Assembly (NCBI GenBank): GCA_003476595.1
Contig: DMTU01000358.1
Location: 18,749 to 35,587 of the forward strand
Length of the DNA stretch: 16,839 nucleotides
Direction: 5' to 3'
Source: Acidimicrobiaceae bacterium
GTDB taxonomy: Bacteria; Actinomycetota; Acidimicrobiia; Acidimicrobiales; Salinilacustritrichaceae
Below are positions 7,193-13,840 of the stretch, piece by piece. Within the stretch, counting starts at the first letter, position 1. Each line of letters begins with the position of its first letter. Below the pieces are notes generated by a model. The model was not told where the DNA came from. It saw only the letters and a list, made by a program, of their open reading frames with translations, and did no database searches. The translations under genes were made by a program, and so were the position numbers.

Positions 7193-7213
7193 CGATAATA
7201 ACGGTAGTTATCG
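7193..7213 (-). promoter_or_regulatory. Palindromic operator/promoter of the diiron gene
   Basis: An AT-rich 21-bp site in otherwise GC-rich DNA. Nested inverted repeats: CGATAA (7193-7198) with TTATCG (7208-7213), and ATAAC (7198-7202) with GTTAT (7207-7211) around GGTA. On the minus strand it contains TACCGT (7206-7201) and TATTAT (7200-7195, one base from TATAAT), either of which can act as the -10. A repressor dimer bound here would cover the promoter. Transcription would start near 7190, giving a leader of about 50 bases with the ribosome site AGGGG. Confidence 0.55.
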
Positions 7214-7239
7214 GCGCCGCCGGCCGCAAGGGCCCCGCC

Positions 7240-7359
7240 TCAGACGCGGGTGCGCGTGCGGCGGCCCGACGCGCTCCTGCCGCTGGAGAACCTGCGTCGG
7301 ACCCAGTTGAAGATCTTCTTGCCGATCTGGAACTTGGCGTAGCTGCGGAAGAGACCCAT
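7240..7359 (-). CDS. Small basic protein, 39 aa
   Basis: Short gene reading MGLFRSYAKFQIGKKIF, then NWVRRRFSSG, and ending in RTRTRV. The ATG at 7359 has GAAGGAG (7367-7373) with 7 bases of spacing, one of the best ribosome sites in the window. Codons are GC-ending except two (the second codon GGT and one CGA aside). The N-terminal 25 residues alternate hydrophobic/aromatic (F, Y, F, I, I, F, W, V) with Lys/Arg, as in an amphipathic membrane-binding helix, and the tail is Ser/Arg-rich like a nucleic-acid or membrane anchor. I do not recognise a family with certainty. It is divergent from the mannosidase gene (65 bp between starts) and lies upstream of the diiron gene on the same strand, separated by that gene's own promoter. 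The function is unknown. Confidence 0.68.
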   Translation of the reverse strand: MGLFRSYAKFQIGKKIFNWVRRRFSSGRSASGRRTRTRV

Positions 7360-7366
7360 GTCGTTG

Positions 7367-7373
7367 CTCCTTC
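7367..7373 (-). promoter_or_regulatory. Strong Shine-Dalgarno site of the 39-aa gene
   Basis: On the minus strand this reads GAAGGAG, 7 bases before the ATG at 7359. It is the main evidence that the short frame is translated, since many genes nearby lack a recognisable ribosome site. Confidence 0.65.
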
Positions 7374-7412
7374 GGTCGTCGGGAGCCAGGGCACTACCCG
7401 GTCCGCCGGCCG

Positions 7413-7418
7413 TACAGT
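7413..7418 (+). promoter_or_regulatory. Candidate -10 hexamer for the mannosidase gene
   Basis: TACAGT ends 6 bases before the GTG at 7425. There is no Shine-Dalgarno sequence between them, so a leaderless transcript starting at the GTG is likely. Confidence 0.55.
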
Positions 7419-7424
7419 CCGACC

Positions 7425-10400
7425 GTGCACGACGACCGTGAACTGGCCGAGACCCGGATCCGCCGCACGATCAGCGACCGGATCCGCCCCCACATCCACC
7501 GGCCGGGCACGCCGCTCGAGGTCACGGCATGGCACGTGCCGGGCGAGCCGGTGCCCGTCGCAGACGCCAGGGCGCACCTCGCCGACGGGGGGTTCGATCC
7601 CTTCGAGATCGGCGGTCGGTGGGGCAAGCCGTGGGGCACGACGTGGTTCCGCCTGCAGGGCCGGGTGCCGGCCGAGTGGGCCGGTGAGACCGTCGAGGCG
7701 ATCATCGACTTCTCCACCGGCGTCGGTGCCGGGTTCCAGTCCGAGGGACTCCTGTTCCGCACCGCCGGCGGCGGACCGGTCCGGGGCATCCACCCGATGC
7801 ACCAGGCGGTGCCGATCGACCTGGTGGCGGACGACGACGGCACGATCGACGTGCTGGTCGAGGCGGCCGCCAACCCGGTGGTGGCCACGTCCTACCGGCC
7901 GACGCCCCTCGGCGACCCGGCCACCGCCGGGGACGAGCTGCTCTACCGCCTGAACCGGGCCGAGCTGGCCGTGCGCAACGACGAGGTCTGGCACCTCGAC
8001 CTCGACCTGCAGGTGCTCGGCGGCCTGATGCGCGAGCTCGGCCTCGACGACCCGCGCCGCCACGAGCTGCTCCGGGCCATCGACGCCGCGGTCGATGTCT
8101 ACGACCCCACTCGACCCGCCGAGACGGCCGTCGATGCCCGCGGGATCCTGGCGCCGATGCTGGCCCGCGACGCCACCGACCACGCCCACCGCATGTCCGC
8201 GATCGGGCACGCCCACATCGACTCGGCCTGGCTCTGGCCCCTGCGCGAGACCATGCGCAAGTGCGCCCGCACCTTCTCCTCCGCGGTCACGCTGATGGAC
8301 GAGTACCCCGAGTACCGCTTCGCCTGCTCCCAGGCCGCCCAGTACGCCTGGATCGAGGAGCAGCAGCCCGAGCTGTTCGCCCGCATCGCCGAGAAGGTGG
8401 CCGAGGGCCGCTTCGTGCCGGTCGGGTCGATGTGGGTGGAGGCCGACGCCAACCTGCCCTCCGGGGAGTCCTTGGCCCGCCAGCTGGTGTGGGGTCGCCG
8501 CTGGTTCCTCGACCACTTCGGCGAGGGCGTCGAGCCGGGGAACCGCATCGTGTGGATCCCCGACGTGTTCGGCTACGCCGGGAACCTGCCCCAGCTGATG
8601 GCCCAGGCCGGCTGCGAGTTCTTCCTCACCCAGAAGCTGTCGTGGAACCAGACGAACCGGTTCCCGCACCACACCTTCTGGTGGGAGGGCATCGACGGCA
8701 CCCGCATCTTCACCCACTTCCCGCCGGCCGACACCTACAACGGCGAGGTCGTGCCCGCCGAGCTGGCCTACGCCGTGCGCAACTTCCGGGACAAGGGCGG
8801 CTCCAGCCGGTCGATGTACCTGTTCGGCCACGGCGACGGTGGCGGGGGACCGACCCGGGAGATGCTCGAGCGCGCCCGGCGGGTCACCGGTGCCGACGGC
8901 GCCGGCATCGACGGCCTGCCCCGCCTCGCCATCGAGTCGCCGGCCGCGTTCTTCGAGGCCGCCCGGGACGAGTACCCGGACGCGCCGGTGTGGCGCGGCG
9001 AGCTGTACTTCGAGATGCACCGCGGCACCTACACCACCCAGGCCCGCACCAAGTGGGGGAACCGGCGGGGCGAGCTGGCATTGCGGGAGCTGGAGCTGTG
9101 GACCGCCCCTGGTTCGCCCGGCGGCGCCGACGCCCCGCTCGCCGACCTCGAGCGGCTGTGGAAGGTGCTGCTGCTGCACCAGTTCCACGACATCATCCCG
9201 GGCAGCTCCATCGCCTGGGTGCACGACGACACCGAGGCGGCCCACGCCGAGCTGCTCACCGAGGTCGAGGACCTGCTCGCCACCGCCCTCCCGAGCCGTT
9301 CTGGCCTGCATCCGACACCACCAGACGGCACATCCGTAGGCCGGAACGGGGTGGTGGCGGCCAACCCGGCGCCCTTCGCCGTCCGCGGGGTGGTCGCCAC
9401 CGGCGACGGCGAGGTGTGGGTCGACGCGCCCGCGCACGGGATGGGACCGGTCAGCCACGAGCTCCCGTCCGGCATCGCCCCGGCTCACGTCGAGCGCGAC
9501 CGCGACGGGATCGTGCTGGACGACGGCGTCGTCCGGGCGGTGGTCGGGCCCGACGGCACGCTCGCCTCCCTGGTCGACCTGCGCCTCGACCGCGAGCTGC
9601 TGGCCGGGCCGGCCAACGTGCTGCAGCTGTTCCCCGACCACCCGAACACCTACGACGCCTGGGACATCGACCAGCACACGCTGCGCCTGCCGCCCGAGGA
9701 GCTCACCGATGCCGACGCGGTCGACGTCGGCGAGGACGGCCCCATGCAGGCCACCGTGCAGGTCCGCCGCCGGTTCGGCGCGTCGTCTGTCACCCAGACC
9801 TACGTGCTCCGGGCCGGATCGGCGCGCCTCGACATCGAGTGCGAGGTGGACTGGCACGAGGACGAGAAGCTGCTGAAGGTGGCCTTCCCCCTCGACCTGC
9901 GGGCCGACGAGGCCCGCTACGACGTGCAGTACGGCCACGTGCGCCGGCCCACGCACCGCAACACCTCGTGGGATGCCGCCCGGTTCGAGGTGTGCGGCCA
10001 CTTCTGGGCCGACGTCGCCGAGCCCGGGTGCGGGGTGGCCCTGCTGAACGACGCCAAGTACGGCCACGACTGCCTGGGCGACGCCACCAGCACGACGATG
10101 CGGCTCTCGCTGCTGCGCGCCACGCGCTACCCGGACCCCGACGCGGACCGCGGTGCCCACCGGTTCACCTACGCGCTGCTTCCCCACGCCGACGGGCTCG
10201 CCGAGGTGCTGGCCGAATCGTGGGCGCTCAACGCGCCGGTGCGGCTCGTCGAGGGGTCCCCGCAGCCGTCGGTCGTGTCCGTCGACCACCCCGGCGTCGT
10301 CATCACCGCGGTGAAGGCGGCCGACGACGGCTCCGGCGACCTGGTCGTGCGCCTGCACGAGGCCTTCGGCGGCCGGGCCCGGACCACGCTGCGCGCCGCT

Positions 10401-10529
10401 GCGCCGGTGTTCACCGCGGCGACCTGCGACCTGCTGGAGCGGCCGATCGGCGATGTCGACCTGGCCGCCGAGGGGGTCACCCTCGAGCTGCGCCCGTTCG
10501 AGGTCCGGACGTTGCGCCTGCGCACCTGA
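7425..10529 (+). CDS. Alpha-mannosidase, glycoside hydrolase family 38
   Basis: Retaining alpha-mannosidase of 1034 residues, typical for bacterial GH38 enzymes; no signal peptide, so probably cytoplasmic. After an N-terminal beta domain (about 1-250), the catalytic domain starts with GHAHIDSAWLWP, giving metal ligands H264 and D266. The nucleophile is D380 in WIPDVFGY, and a further metal ligand is H469 in LFGHGDGGGG. HQFHDIIPGSS (585-595) is the family-typical helical-domain motif, followed by C-terminal beta domains (about 645-1034). It would cleave alpha-mannosides, for example from oligosaccharides or mannosylated lipids. The GTG start is supported by TACAGT 6 bases upstream. Residues 625-641 are encoded by a 54-bp inverted-repeat insert with unusual codons, in the linker between helical and beta domains. 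No other sugar-degrading gene is adjacent. Confidence 0.95.
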   Translation: MHDDRELAETRIRRTISDRIRPHIHRPGTPLEVTAWHVPGEPVPVADARAHLADGGFDPFEIGGRWGKPWGTTWFRLQGRVPAEWAGETVEAIIDFSTGVGAGFQSEGLLFRTAGGGPVRGIHPMHQAVPIDLVADDDGTIDVLVEAAANPVVATSYRPTPLGDPATAGDELLYRLNRAELAVRNDEVWHLDLDLQVLGGLMRELGLDDPRRHELLRAIDAAVDVYDPTRPAETAVDARGILAPMLARDATDHAHRMSAIGHAHIDSAWLWPLRETMRKCARTFSSAVTLMDEYPEYRFACSQAAQYAWIEEQQPELFARIAEKVAEGRFVPVGSMWVEADANLPSGESLARQLVWGRRWFLDHFGEGVEPGNRIVWIPDVFGYAGNLPQLMAQAGCEFFLTQKLSWNQTNRFPHHTFWWEGIDGTRIFTHFPPADTYNGEVVPAELAYAVRNFRDKGGSSRSMYLFGHGDGGGGPTREMLERARRVTGADGAGIDGLPRLAIESPAAFFEAARDEYPDAPVWRGELYFEMHRGTYTTQARTKWGNRRGELALRELELWTAPGSPGGADAPLADLERLWKVLLLHQFHDIIPGSSIAWVHDDTEAAHAELLTEVEDLLATALPSRSGLHPTPPDGTSVGRNGVVAANPAPFAVRGVVATGDGEVWVDAPAHGMGPVSHELPSGIAPAHVERDRDGIVLDDGVVRAVVGPDGTLASLVDLRLDRELLAGPANVLQLFPDHPNTYDAWDIDQHTLRLPPEELTDADAVDVGEDGPMQATVQVRRRFGASSVTQTYVLRAGSARLDIECEVDWHEDEKLLKVAFPLDLRADEARYDVQYGHVRRPTHRNTSWDAARFEVCGHFWADVAEPGCGVALLNDAKYGHDCLGDATSTTMRLSLLRATRYPDPDADRGAHRFTYALLPHADGLAEVLAESWALNAPVRLVEGSPQPSVVSVDHPGVVITAVKAADDGSGDLVVRLHEAFGGRARTTLRAAAPVFTAATCDLLERPIGDVDLAAEGVTLELRPFEVRTLRLRT
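9296..9349. repeat. 54-bp inverted-repeat element inserted in frame in the mannosidase gene
   Basis: CCGTTCTGGCCT (9296-9307) and AGGCCGGAACGG (9338-9349) are 12-bp inverted repeats matching at 11 of 12 positions, around a 30-base loop. The stretch is 54 bp, a multiple of three, so the frame is kept. Its 17 codons from 9297 include CGT, TCT, CAT, ACA, CCA, CCA, ACA and GTA: eight end in A or T, while flanking codons almost never do. It encodes R-S-G-L-H-P-T-P-P-D-G-T-S-V-G-R-N (residues 625-641), a Pro/Gly-rich loop between two domains. It looks like a small palindromic mobile element tolerated in a linker. I found no second copy in this window. Confidence 0.6.
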
Positions 10530-10572
10530 GACCGACGTCACCGTCCGGGTTCTGGCGCCGGCAGCGCGCGGT

Positions 10573-10579
10573 TACGGAT
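10573..10579 (+). promoter_or_regulatory. Possible -10 for the small acidic lipoprotein gene
   Basis: TACGGA(T) ends 7-8 bases before the ATG at 10587, in the 57-bp gap after the mannosidase gene. The match to TAnnnT is off by one base. The flanking GTCCGG (10543-10548) and CCGGAC (10580-10585) form a 6-bp inverted repeat of doubtful meaning. Confidence 0.35.
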
Positions 10580-10586
10580 CCGGACC

Positions 10587-10796
10587 ATGCAGAACCAACT
10601 TGCCAAGCGCGCCCTCGGTGCCGGCTTCGCCGCCGCCCTCCTGCTCGGAGCAGCAGCCTGCGGGGATGACGACGACGACGTGAACACCGACGAGATCGAA
10701 CAGGACGCCGAGGACCTCGGCGAGAGCACCGGCGACGAGGCCGAGGACCTCGGCAACGAGCTCGAGGAAGAGGGCGACGAGATGGACGACGAGTGA
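10587..10796 (+). CDS. Small acidic lipoprotein (69 aa)
   Basis: Short secreted protein with a classic lipoprotein leader: basic N-terminus (MQNQLAKR), hydrophobic core (GAGFAAALLLGA) and a cysteine at AAAC followed by GDDDDD. The mature part of about 40 residues is almost entirely Asp, Glu, Gly and Asn, has no Lys or Arg, and is likely disordered and membrane-anchored on the outer face. I do not recognise a family; similar short 'CGDDDD' lipoproteins are common in actinobacteria. The acidic tail could bind cations, but this is only inference from composition. The ATG start is preceded by a possible -10 rather than a ribosome site. A strong hairpin 28 bp after the stop probably terminates the transcript. 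Confidence 0.75.
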   Translation: MQNQLAKRALGAGFAAALLLGAAACGDDDDDVNTDEIEQDAEDLGESTGDEAEDLGNELEEEGDEMDDE

Positions 10797-10823
10797 GGCT
10801 GATCGCCTCCTCGTAGGACCGGT

Positions 10824-10853
10824 GGCGTTCCGCCCCGTCAGGGGTGGAGCGCC
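10824..10853. terminator. Strong bidirectional hairpin terminator
   Basis: GGCGTTCCGCCCC (10824-10836) pairs with GGGGTGGAGCGCC (10841-10853) in a 13-bp stem with two G-U wobbles in the plus-strand RNA and a GTCA tetraloop. It lies 28 bp after the lipoprotein stop. On the minus strand it covers the last codons of the flippase gene, whose TGA (10840-10838) sits in the loop. There is no U-tract, as in other GC-rich actinobacterial terminators. Confidence 0.65.
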
Positions 10854-12157
10854 AACCCGTCTTCGACCGACCCCGGCTCCGGCACGGCGGTGACCCGTCG
10901 GCGCCGGCCGAACCGGTGGAACCCGATGGCCACGACGGCGGCGGCCACGTTCCCGAGCAGGAACGCCCGGGTCGCCCCGTCGATGCCGTCGTCGGGCACC
11001 AGCACCAGCGCCGGCACCAGGATCGCCACCGTCAGCACGCCTGTGATCGCCACCGTGGGCAGGTGTCGGTGCAGCACCCGCGCCTCGGTCAGGTACACCG
11101 ACGTGATCGCCCACGGGATGCCGGCGACCACCAGCGCCGGCAGGATCCGTGCTGCGTCGTCGTAGTCGGCGCCGTAGACCACGGTGACCAGCTCCCGCCC
11201 CGCCCACGCGACCACGGCGGCGAGGCCCATGAGGGCGCCCGTGCCCACGAGCACGACCCGCACCTGGCCCCGCAGCTCCGCGCCGTCCTTGCCGCCCTCG
11301 GCCAGCAGCGCCTGACCGATGGCCATCGGCACGTAGAGCACGATGCTCGTGATGCCCCACGCCACGTAGAACGCCGCGTTGCGGTCGGGGTCGACCGACA
11401 GCAGCACGATGACGGGCAGCACGAACTGCGGCGCCTGGTAGGCCAGCGTCGAGACGTAGTTGACCGCGGAGTAGCGGATGGCGGCGCCGCCCGAGGTGGG
11501 CAGCGGGAACAGCCGGTGGCCCATGCCGCTGATGCGGGGCATGGCCAGCACGCCGCCCACGCCGGTGACGATCAGGGGCAGGGCGGCGACCGCGAACAGG
11601 TGGACCGTGTGGTGGCTGCCGGCCGGCACCAGGAACAGCAGCGGGAACCGCAGCGCCCCGACCACGGTGATCCGCACGAGCACGAGCACCCAGCGGCGCA
11701 CCGTCATCCAGCGGACGTCGACGATGAGCGTGAGCGCAGCCCCGATGGCGCCGGCGACGAACAGCACCGGGCCGAGCACCGGGTGCCAGTCGGTCAGCGC
11801 TCGGGTCGCTTCGGTGTCCACGGCCAGGAGGTACGCGGTGGCCACGACCGTGGCCGACACCGCCGTGGCCAGCACCGCCCAGGAGAACACGGTGTGGGAC
11901 TCCCGGTCCCGGCCGGGGGCGAACCGGGCGAGGGAGACCTGCAGGCCCAGGCCGGCCAGGTAGGCGATGAAGAGGATCGAGGTGAACAGCGCGGTGGCGC
12001 GGCCGACGTCGTCGGTGGTGTCCATGCGAGCGGCCACGAGCCAGAACACCGCACCGGTCACGGCCTGCACGGCCGCGCCCACGACGAGGGCGGCCGACCC
12101 GGCGAGCAGGTGGCGATGCTTCCCGGCCCGGCCGGTCGTGCCAGGGTCGGCGACCAT
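10838..12157 (-). CDS. Polysaccharide flippase (Wzx/MATE-like, MOP superfamily)
   Basis: Integral membrane protein of 439 residues with about twelve hydrophobic segments in a regular array, the size and pattern of oligosaccharide flippases that move lipid-linked sugars across the membrane. Near the N-terminus, LLAGSAALVVGAAVQAVTGA followed by FWLVAARMDTTDDVGRATAL is typical of the first two helices of this group. Start: the frame allows a GTG at 12178, but the ATG at 12157 is favoured because TAGCCT lies 8 bases upstream. No glycosyltransferase or polymerase gene is adjacent, so it is an orphan flippase; the GH38 mannosidase gene is convergent with it across the small lipoprotein gene. Another MOP exporter (drug/sodium MATE type) is a less likely alternative. 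The last codons lie inside a terminator hairpin. Confidence 0.82.
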   Translation of the reverse strand: MVADPGTTGRAGKHRHLLAGSAALVVGAAVQAVTGAVFWLVAARMDTTDDVGRATALFTSILFIAYLAGLGLQVSLARFAPGRDRESHTVFSWAVLATAVSATVVATAYLLAVDTEATRALTDWHPVLGPVLFVAGAIGAALTLIVDVRWMTVRRWVLVLVRITVVGALRFPLLFLVPAGSHHTVHLFAVAALPLIVTGVGGVLAMPRISGMGHRLFPLPTSGGAAIRYSAVNYVSTLAYQAPQFVLPVIVLLSVDPDRNAAFYVAWGITSIVLYVPMAIGQALLAEGGKDGAELRGQVRVVLVGTGALMGLAAVVAWAGRELVTVVYGADYDDAARILPALVVAGIPWAITSVYLTEARVLHRHLPTVAITGVLTVAILVPALVLVPDDGIDGATRAFLLGNVAAAVVAIGFHRFGRRRRVTAVPEPGSVEDGLALHP

Positions 12158-12165
12158 CGCCGGCG

Positions 12166-12171
12166 AGGCTA
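12166..12171 (-). promoter_or_regulatory. Candidate -10 hexamer for the flippase gene
   Basis: On the minus strand this reads TAGCCT, 8 bases before the ATG at 12157. It is only 8 bp from the oppositely directed TATGGT of the hydrolase gene, so the two promoters probably compete. Confidence 0.45.
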
Positions 12172-12179
12172 CTTCCACG

Positions 12180-12185
12180 TATGGT
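12180..12185 (+). promoter_or_regulatory. Candidate -10 hexamer for the first hydrolase gene
   Basis: TATGGT ends 8 bases before the GTG at 12194, with no ribosome site between, so a leaderless start is likely. Confidence 0.5.
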
Positions 12186-12193
12186 CACGACCT

Positions 12194-13126
12194 GTGACGA
12201 GCGCCGACGAGACCCGCACGTACCCCGGCGCCCGCCGCCCCGATCGACACCGCCGGGTCGACACCACGGGCATCAGCCTGGCCGTGCACGAGTGGGGCGA
12301 CGAGGACGCGCCGCCCGTGCTCCTGGCCCACGGTGGGTTCGACTTCGCCGGCACCTACGACGTGTTCGCACCGCTGCTGGCCGACGCCGGCTGGCGGGTC
12401 GTGTCCTGGGACCAGCGCGGCCACGGCGACTCCGAGCACGCCCCGCTGTACCAGTGGGAGGCCGACATCCGCGACGCCCTCGCCGTGTTCGACTCGGTGA
12501 CGCCGGACCCGGTCCCGGTCATCGGGCACTCCAAGGGCGGGTCGCTCATGAGCCAGCTGGCTGCGTCGCTGCCCGGCCGCATCAGCTCGCTCGTGAACAT
12601 CGACGGGGTGCCGAGCCACCGCTCGATGCCCGACGTGCAGGACCACGACCGCACGAAGCTGCTCGCCGACGACCTCGCCGGCTGGCTCGACCACCGGCGC
12701 CGGTCGGCGACCAACTCCCGCAAGCCCGGCACCATCGAGGAGCTGGCCCAGCGGCGGTCGCAGATGAACCCCCGCTTGTCGCAGGAGTGGCTGGAGTACC
12801 TCGTCACCATCGGTGCCCGGCGGGACGAGGACGGCTGGCGGTGGAAGATCGACCCGAGCCTGCGGATGGGCGGCTTCGGCCCGTGGCGGCCGGAGTGGTC
12901 GCTCTACCGGCTGCCCGACATCACCATCCCGTTCCTCGTCGTCCTCGGCAGCGAGCCCGAGCCGATGGGCTGGGGCACCAAGACCGGCGACGTGTGGCCC
13001 TACCTGCCCCGCCAGGCCCGCGCCGTCGAGGTCCCCGACGTCGGCCACTTCGTCCACATCGAGGCACCGGCGGCCACCGCCGAGCTCGTCCTCGAGCACC
13101 TGGGCACCCCGGGAGGTCGGTCGTGA
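12194..13126 (+). CDS. Alpha/beta hydrolase
   Basis: Protein of 310 residues with the alpha/beta-hydrolase fold, cytoplasmic (no signal peptide). Landmarks: oxyanion-hole HGG (VLLAHGGFDF), WDQRGHGDS, the nucleophile elbow GHSKGG with Ser113, and the catalytic histidine H285 in VGHFVHIEAP. The acid residue is probably in the strand-7 region (LVVLGSEPEP), where a Glu rather than Asp may serve. Family resemblance is to epoxide hydrolase, haloalkane dehalogenase-like and esterase members; a serine nucleophile favours an esterase, lipase or C-C hydrolase, with unknown substrate. The GTG at 12194 is chosen from TATGGT 8 bases upstream. The stop overlaps the start of the second hydrolase-like gene (GTGA, 13123-13126). 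Confidence 0.9.
   Translation: MTSADETRTYPGARRPDRHRRVDTTGISLAVHEWGDEDAPPVLLAHGGFDFAGTYDVFAPLLADAGWRVVSWDQRGHGDSEHAPLYQWEADIRDALAVFDSVTPDPVPVIGHSKGGSLMSQLAASLPGRISSLVNIDGVPSHRSMPDVQDHDRTKLLADDLAGWLDHRRRSATNSRKPGTIEELAQRRSQMNPRLSQEWLEYLVTIGARRDEDGWRWKIDPSLRMGGFGPWRPEWSLYRLPDITIPFLVVLGSEPEPMGWGTKTGDVWPYLPRQARAVEVPDVGHFVHIEAPAATAELVLEHLGTPGGRS
13111..13116 (+). promoter_or_regulatory. Shine-Dalgarno site of the second hydrolase-like gene
   Basis: GGGAGG lies inside the end of the first hydrolase gene, 6 bases before the GTG at 13123. It fixes that start and supports coupled translation. Confidence 0.7.
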
Positions 13127-13788
13127 AGCGCACCGACATCCTCCACAACCACCTCACCCTCGCCCTGTGGGAGCTGCGGGGTGGCTCCGGGCGCCCGCTG
13201 CTGCTCCTGCACGGCCTCGGCGAGCGCACCACCCCCGACTCGCTCGACGCCGTCGCGTCCTGGCCCGGACCCGTGCACGGGCTCGACCTCACCGGGCACG
13301 GCGCCTCGGACGTGCCCAAGGGCGGCGGCTACTACTGCGAGATCCTCATGGCGGACGCCGACGCGGCCCTCGCCGCGCTGCAGCCGGACGCGGACGGCCC
13401 GGGCGTCACCGTCGTGGGCCGCGGCCTCGGCGGCTACGTCGCGCTGCTCATCGCCGGCGCCCGTCCCGGCATCGTGCGCGGGGCGGTGATCGCCGACGGG
13501 CCGGGCCTCCACGGCGGCGGACCCGGGCCGACCTCGCCGATGCTGTTCCGCCCCGAGCAGGACGGCTCCACCCCCGACCCGGTCGCCCTCGTGGAGCTGG
13601 CCATGGACGTGCGACCGCCCGACTACGCCCGCACGTTCGCGTGGCAGGCGAGCGCGCTCTCCGGCCTCGACACCGCCATCGCCATCTCGGCGGTCAACCG
13701 GCCGCCGTGGCTGGCCGAGGTCGCGTCCCAGCCCGGCGTGGTCGAGGCCGAGCTCCCCGCTGCGCTGGAGCTCTTCGCCCGCCCCTGA
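13123..13788 (+). CDS. Alpha/beta hydrolase-fold protein lacking the nucleophilic serine
   Basis: Protein of 221 residues with an alpha/beta-hydrolase N-terminal half: LLLLHGLGERT (oxyanion HG) and LDLTGHGASD. At the nucleophile elbow the sequence is VVGRGLGGYVALL, with Gly101 where the family has Ser, Asp or Cys. No GH-type catalytic histidine is seen near the C-terminus (ending LPAALELFARP), and the protein is about 50-80 residues shorter than usual family members. It therefore looks like a non-catalytic or differently acting member. The gene is intact with good codon use, so it is not an obvious pseudogene. It is translationally coupled to the preceding intact hydrolase (GTGA overlap and GGGAGG site). 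A role as partner or regulatory subunit of that hydrolase is inference. Confidence 0.82.
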   Translation: MKRTDILHNHLTLALWELRGGSGRPLLLLHGLGERTTPDSLDAVASWPGPVHGLDLTGHGASDVPKGGGYYCEILMADADAALAALQPDADGPGVTVVGRGLGGYVALLIAGARPGIVRGAVIADGPGLHGGGPGPTSPMLFRPEQDGSTPDPVALVELAMDVRPPDYARTFAWQASALSGLDTAIAISAVNRPPWLAEVASQPGVVEAELPAALELFARP

Positions 13789-13823
13789 TCGTCGGCTGAC
13801 GGGAGCCGCTGCAGCCCTGCGGG

Positions 13824-13829
13824 TACCGT
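13824..13829 (+). promoter_or_regulatory. Candidate -10 hexamer for the carotenoid operon
   Basis: TACCGT ends 11 bases before the ATG of crtYc at 13841, in the 52-bp gap after the hydrolase pair. Transcription would begin a few bases before the ATG, making crtYc-crtYd-crtZ one short-leader operon. Confidence 0.45.
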
Positions 13830-13840
13830 CGCGCCCGCCC

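Noticed and set aside
7143..7239. Terminator for the 39-aa gene between 7214 and 7239
   Set aside because: GGCC and GGCGCC short palindromes are present but no stem long enough to separate from background GC pairing.
7167..10541. 1124-codon open frame on the minus strand opposite the mannosidase
   Set aside because: Its product is low-complexity Gly/Arg/Val/His-rich sequence without motifs, while the plus strand has full GH38 motifs. Long antisense frames are expected at this GC content.
10543..10585. GTCCGG/CCGGAC inverted repeat around the small lipoprotein promoter
   Set aside because: Only 6 bp with a 31-base gap, and GTCCGGAC also occurs by chance just upstream; too weak to call an operator.
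10844..12193. N-terminal extension of the first hydrolase frame opposite the flippase
   Set aside because: The translation is His/Arg/Gln-rich shadow of the flippase gene, and a promoter-like hexamer plus GTG at 12194 fits the start of the conserved domain.
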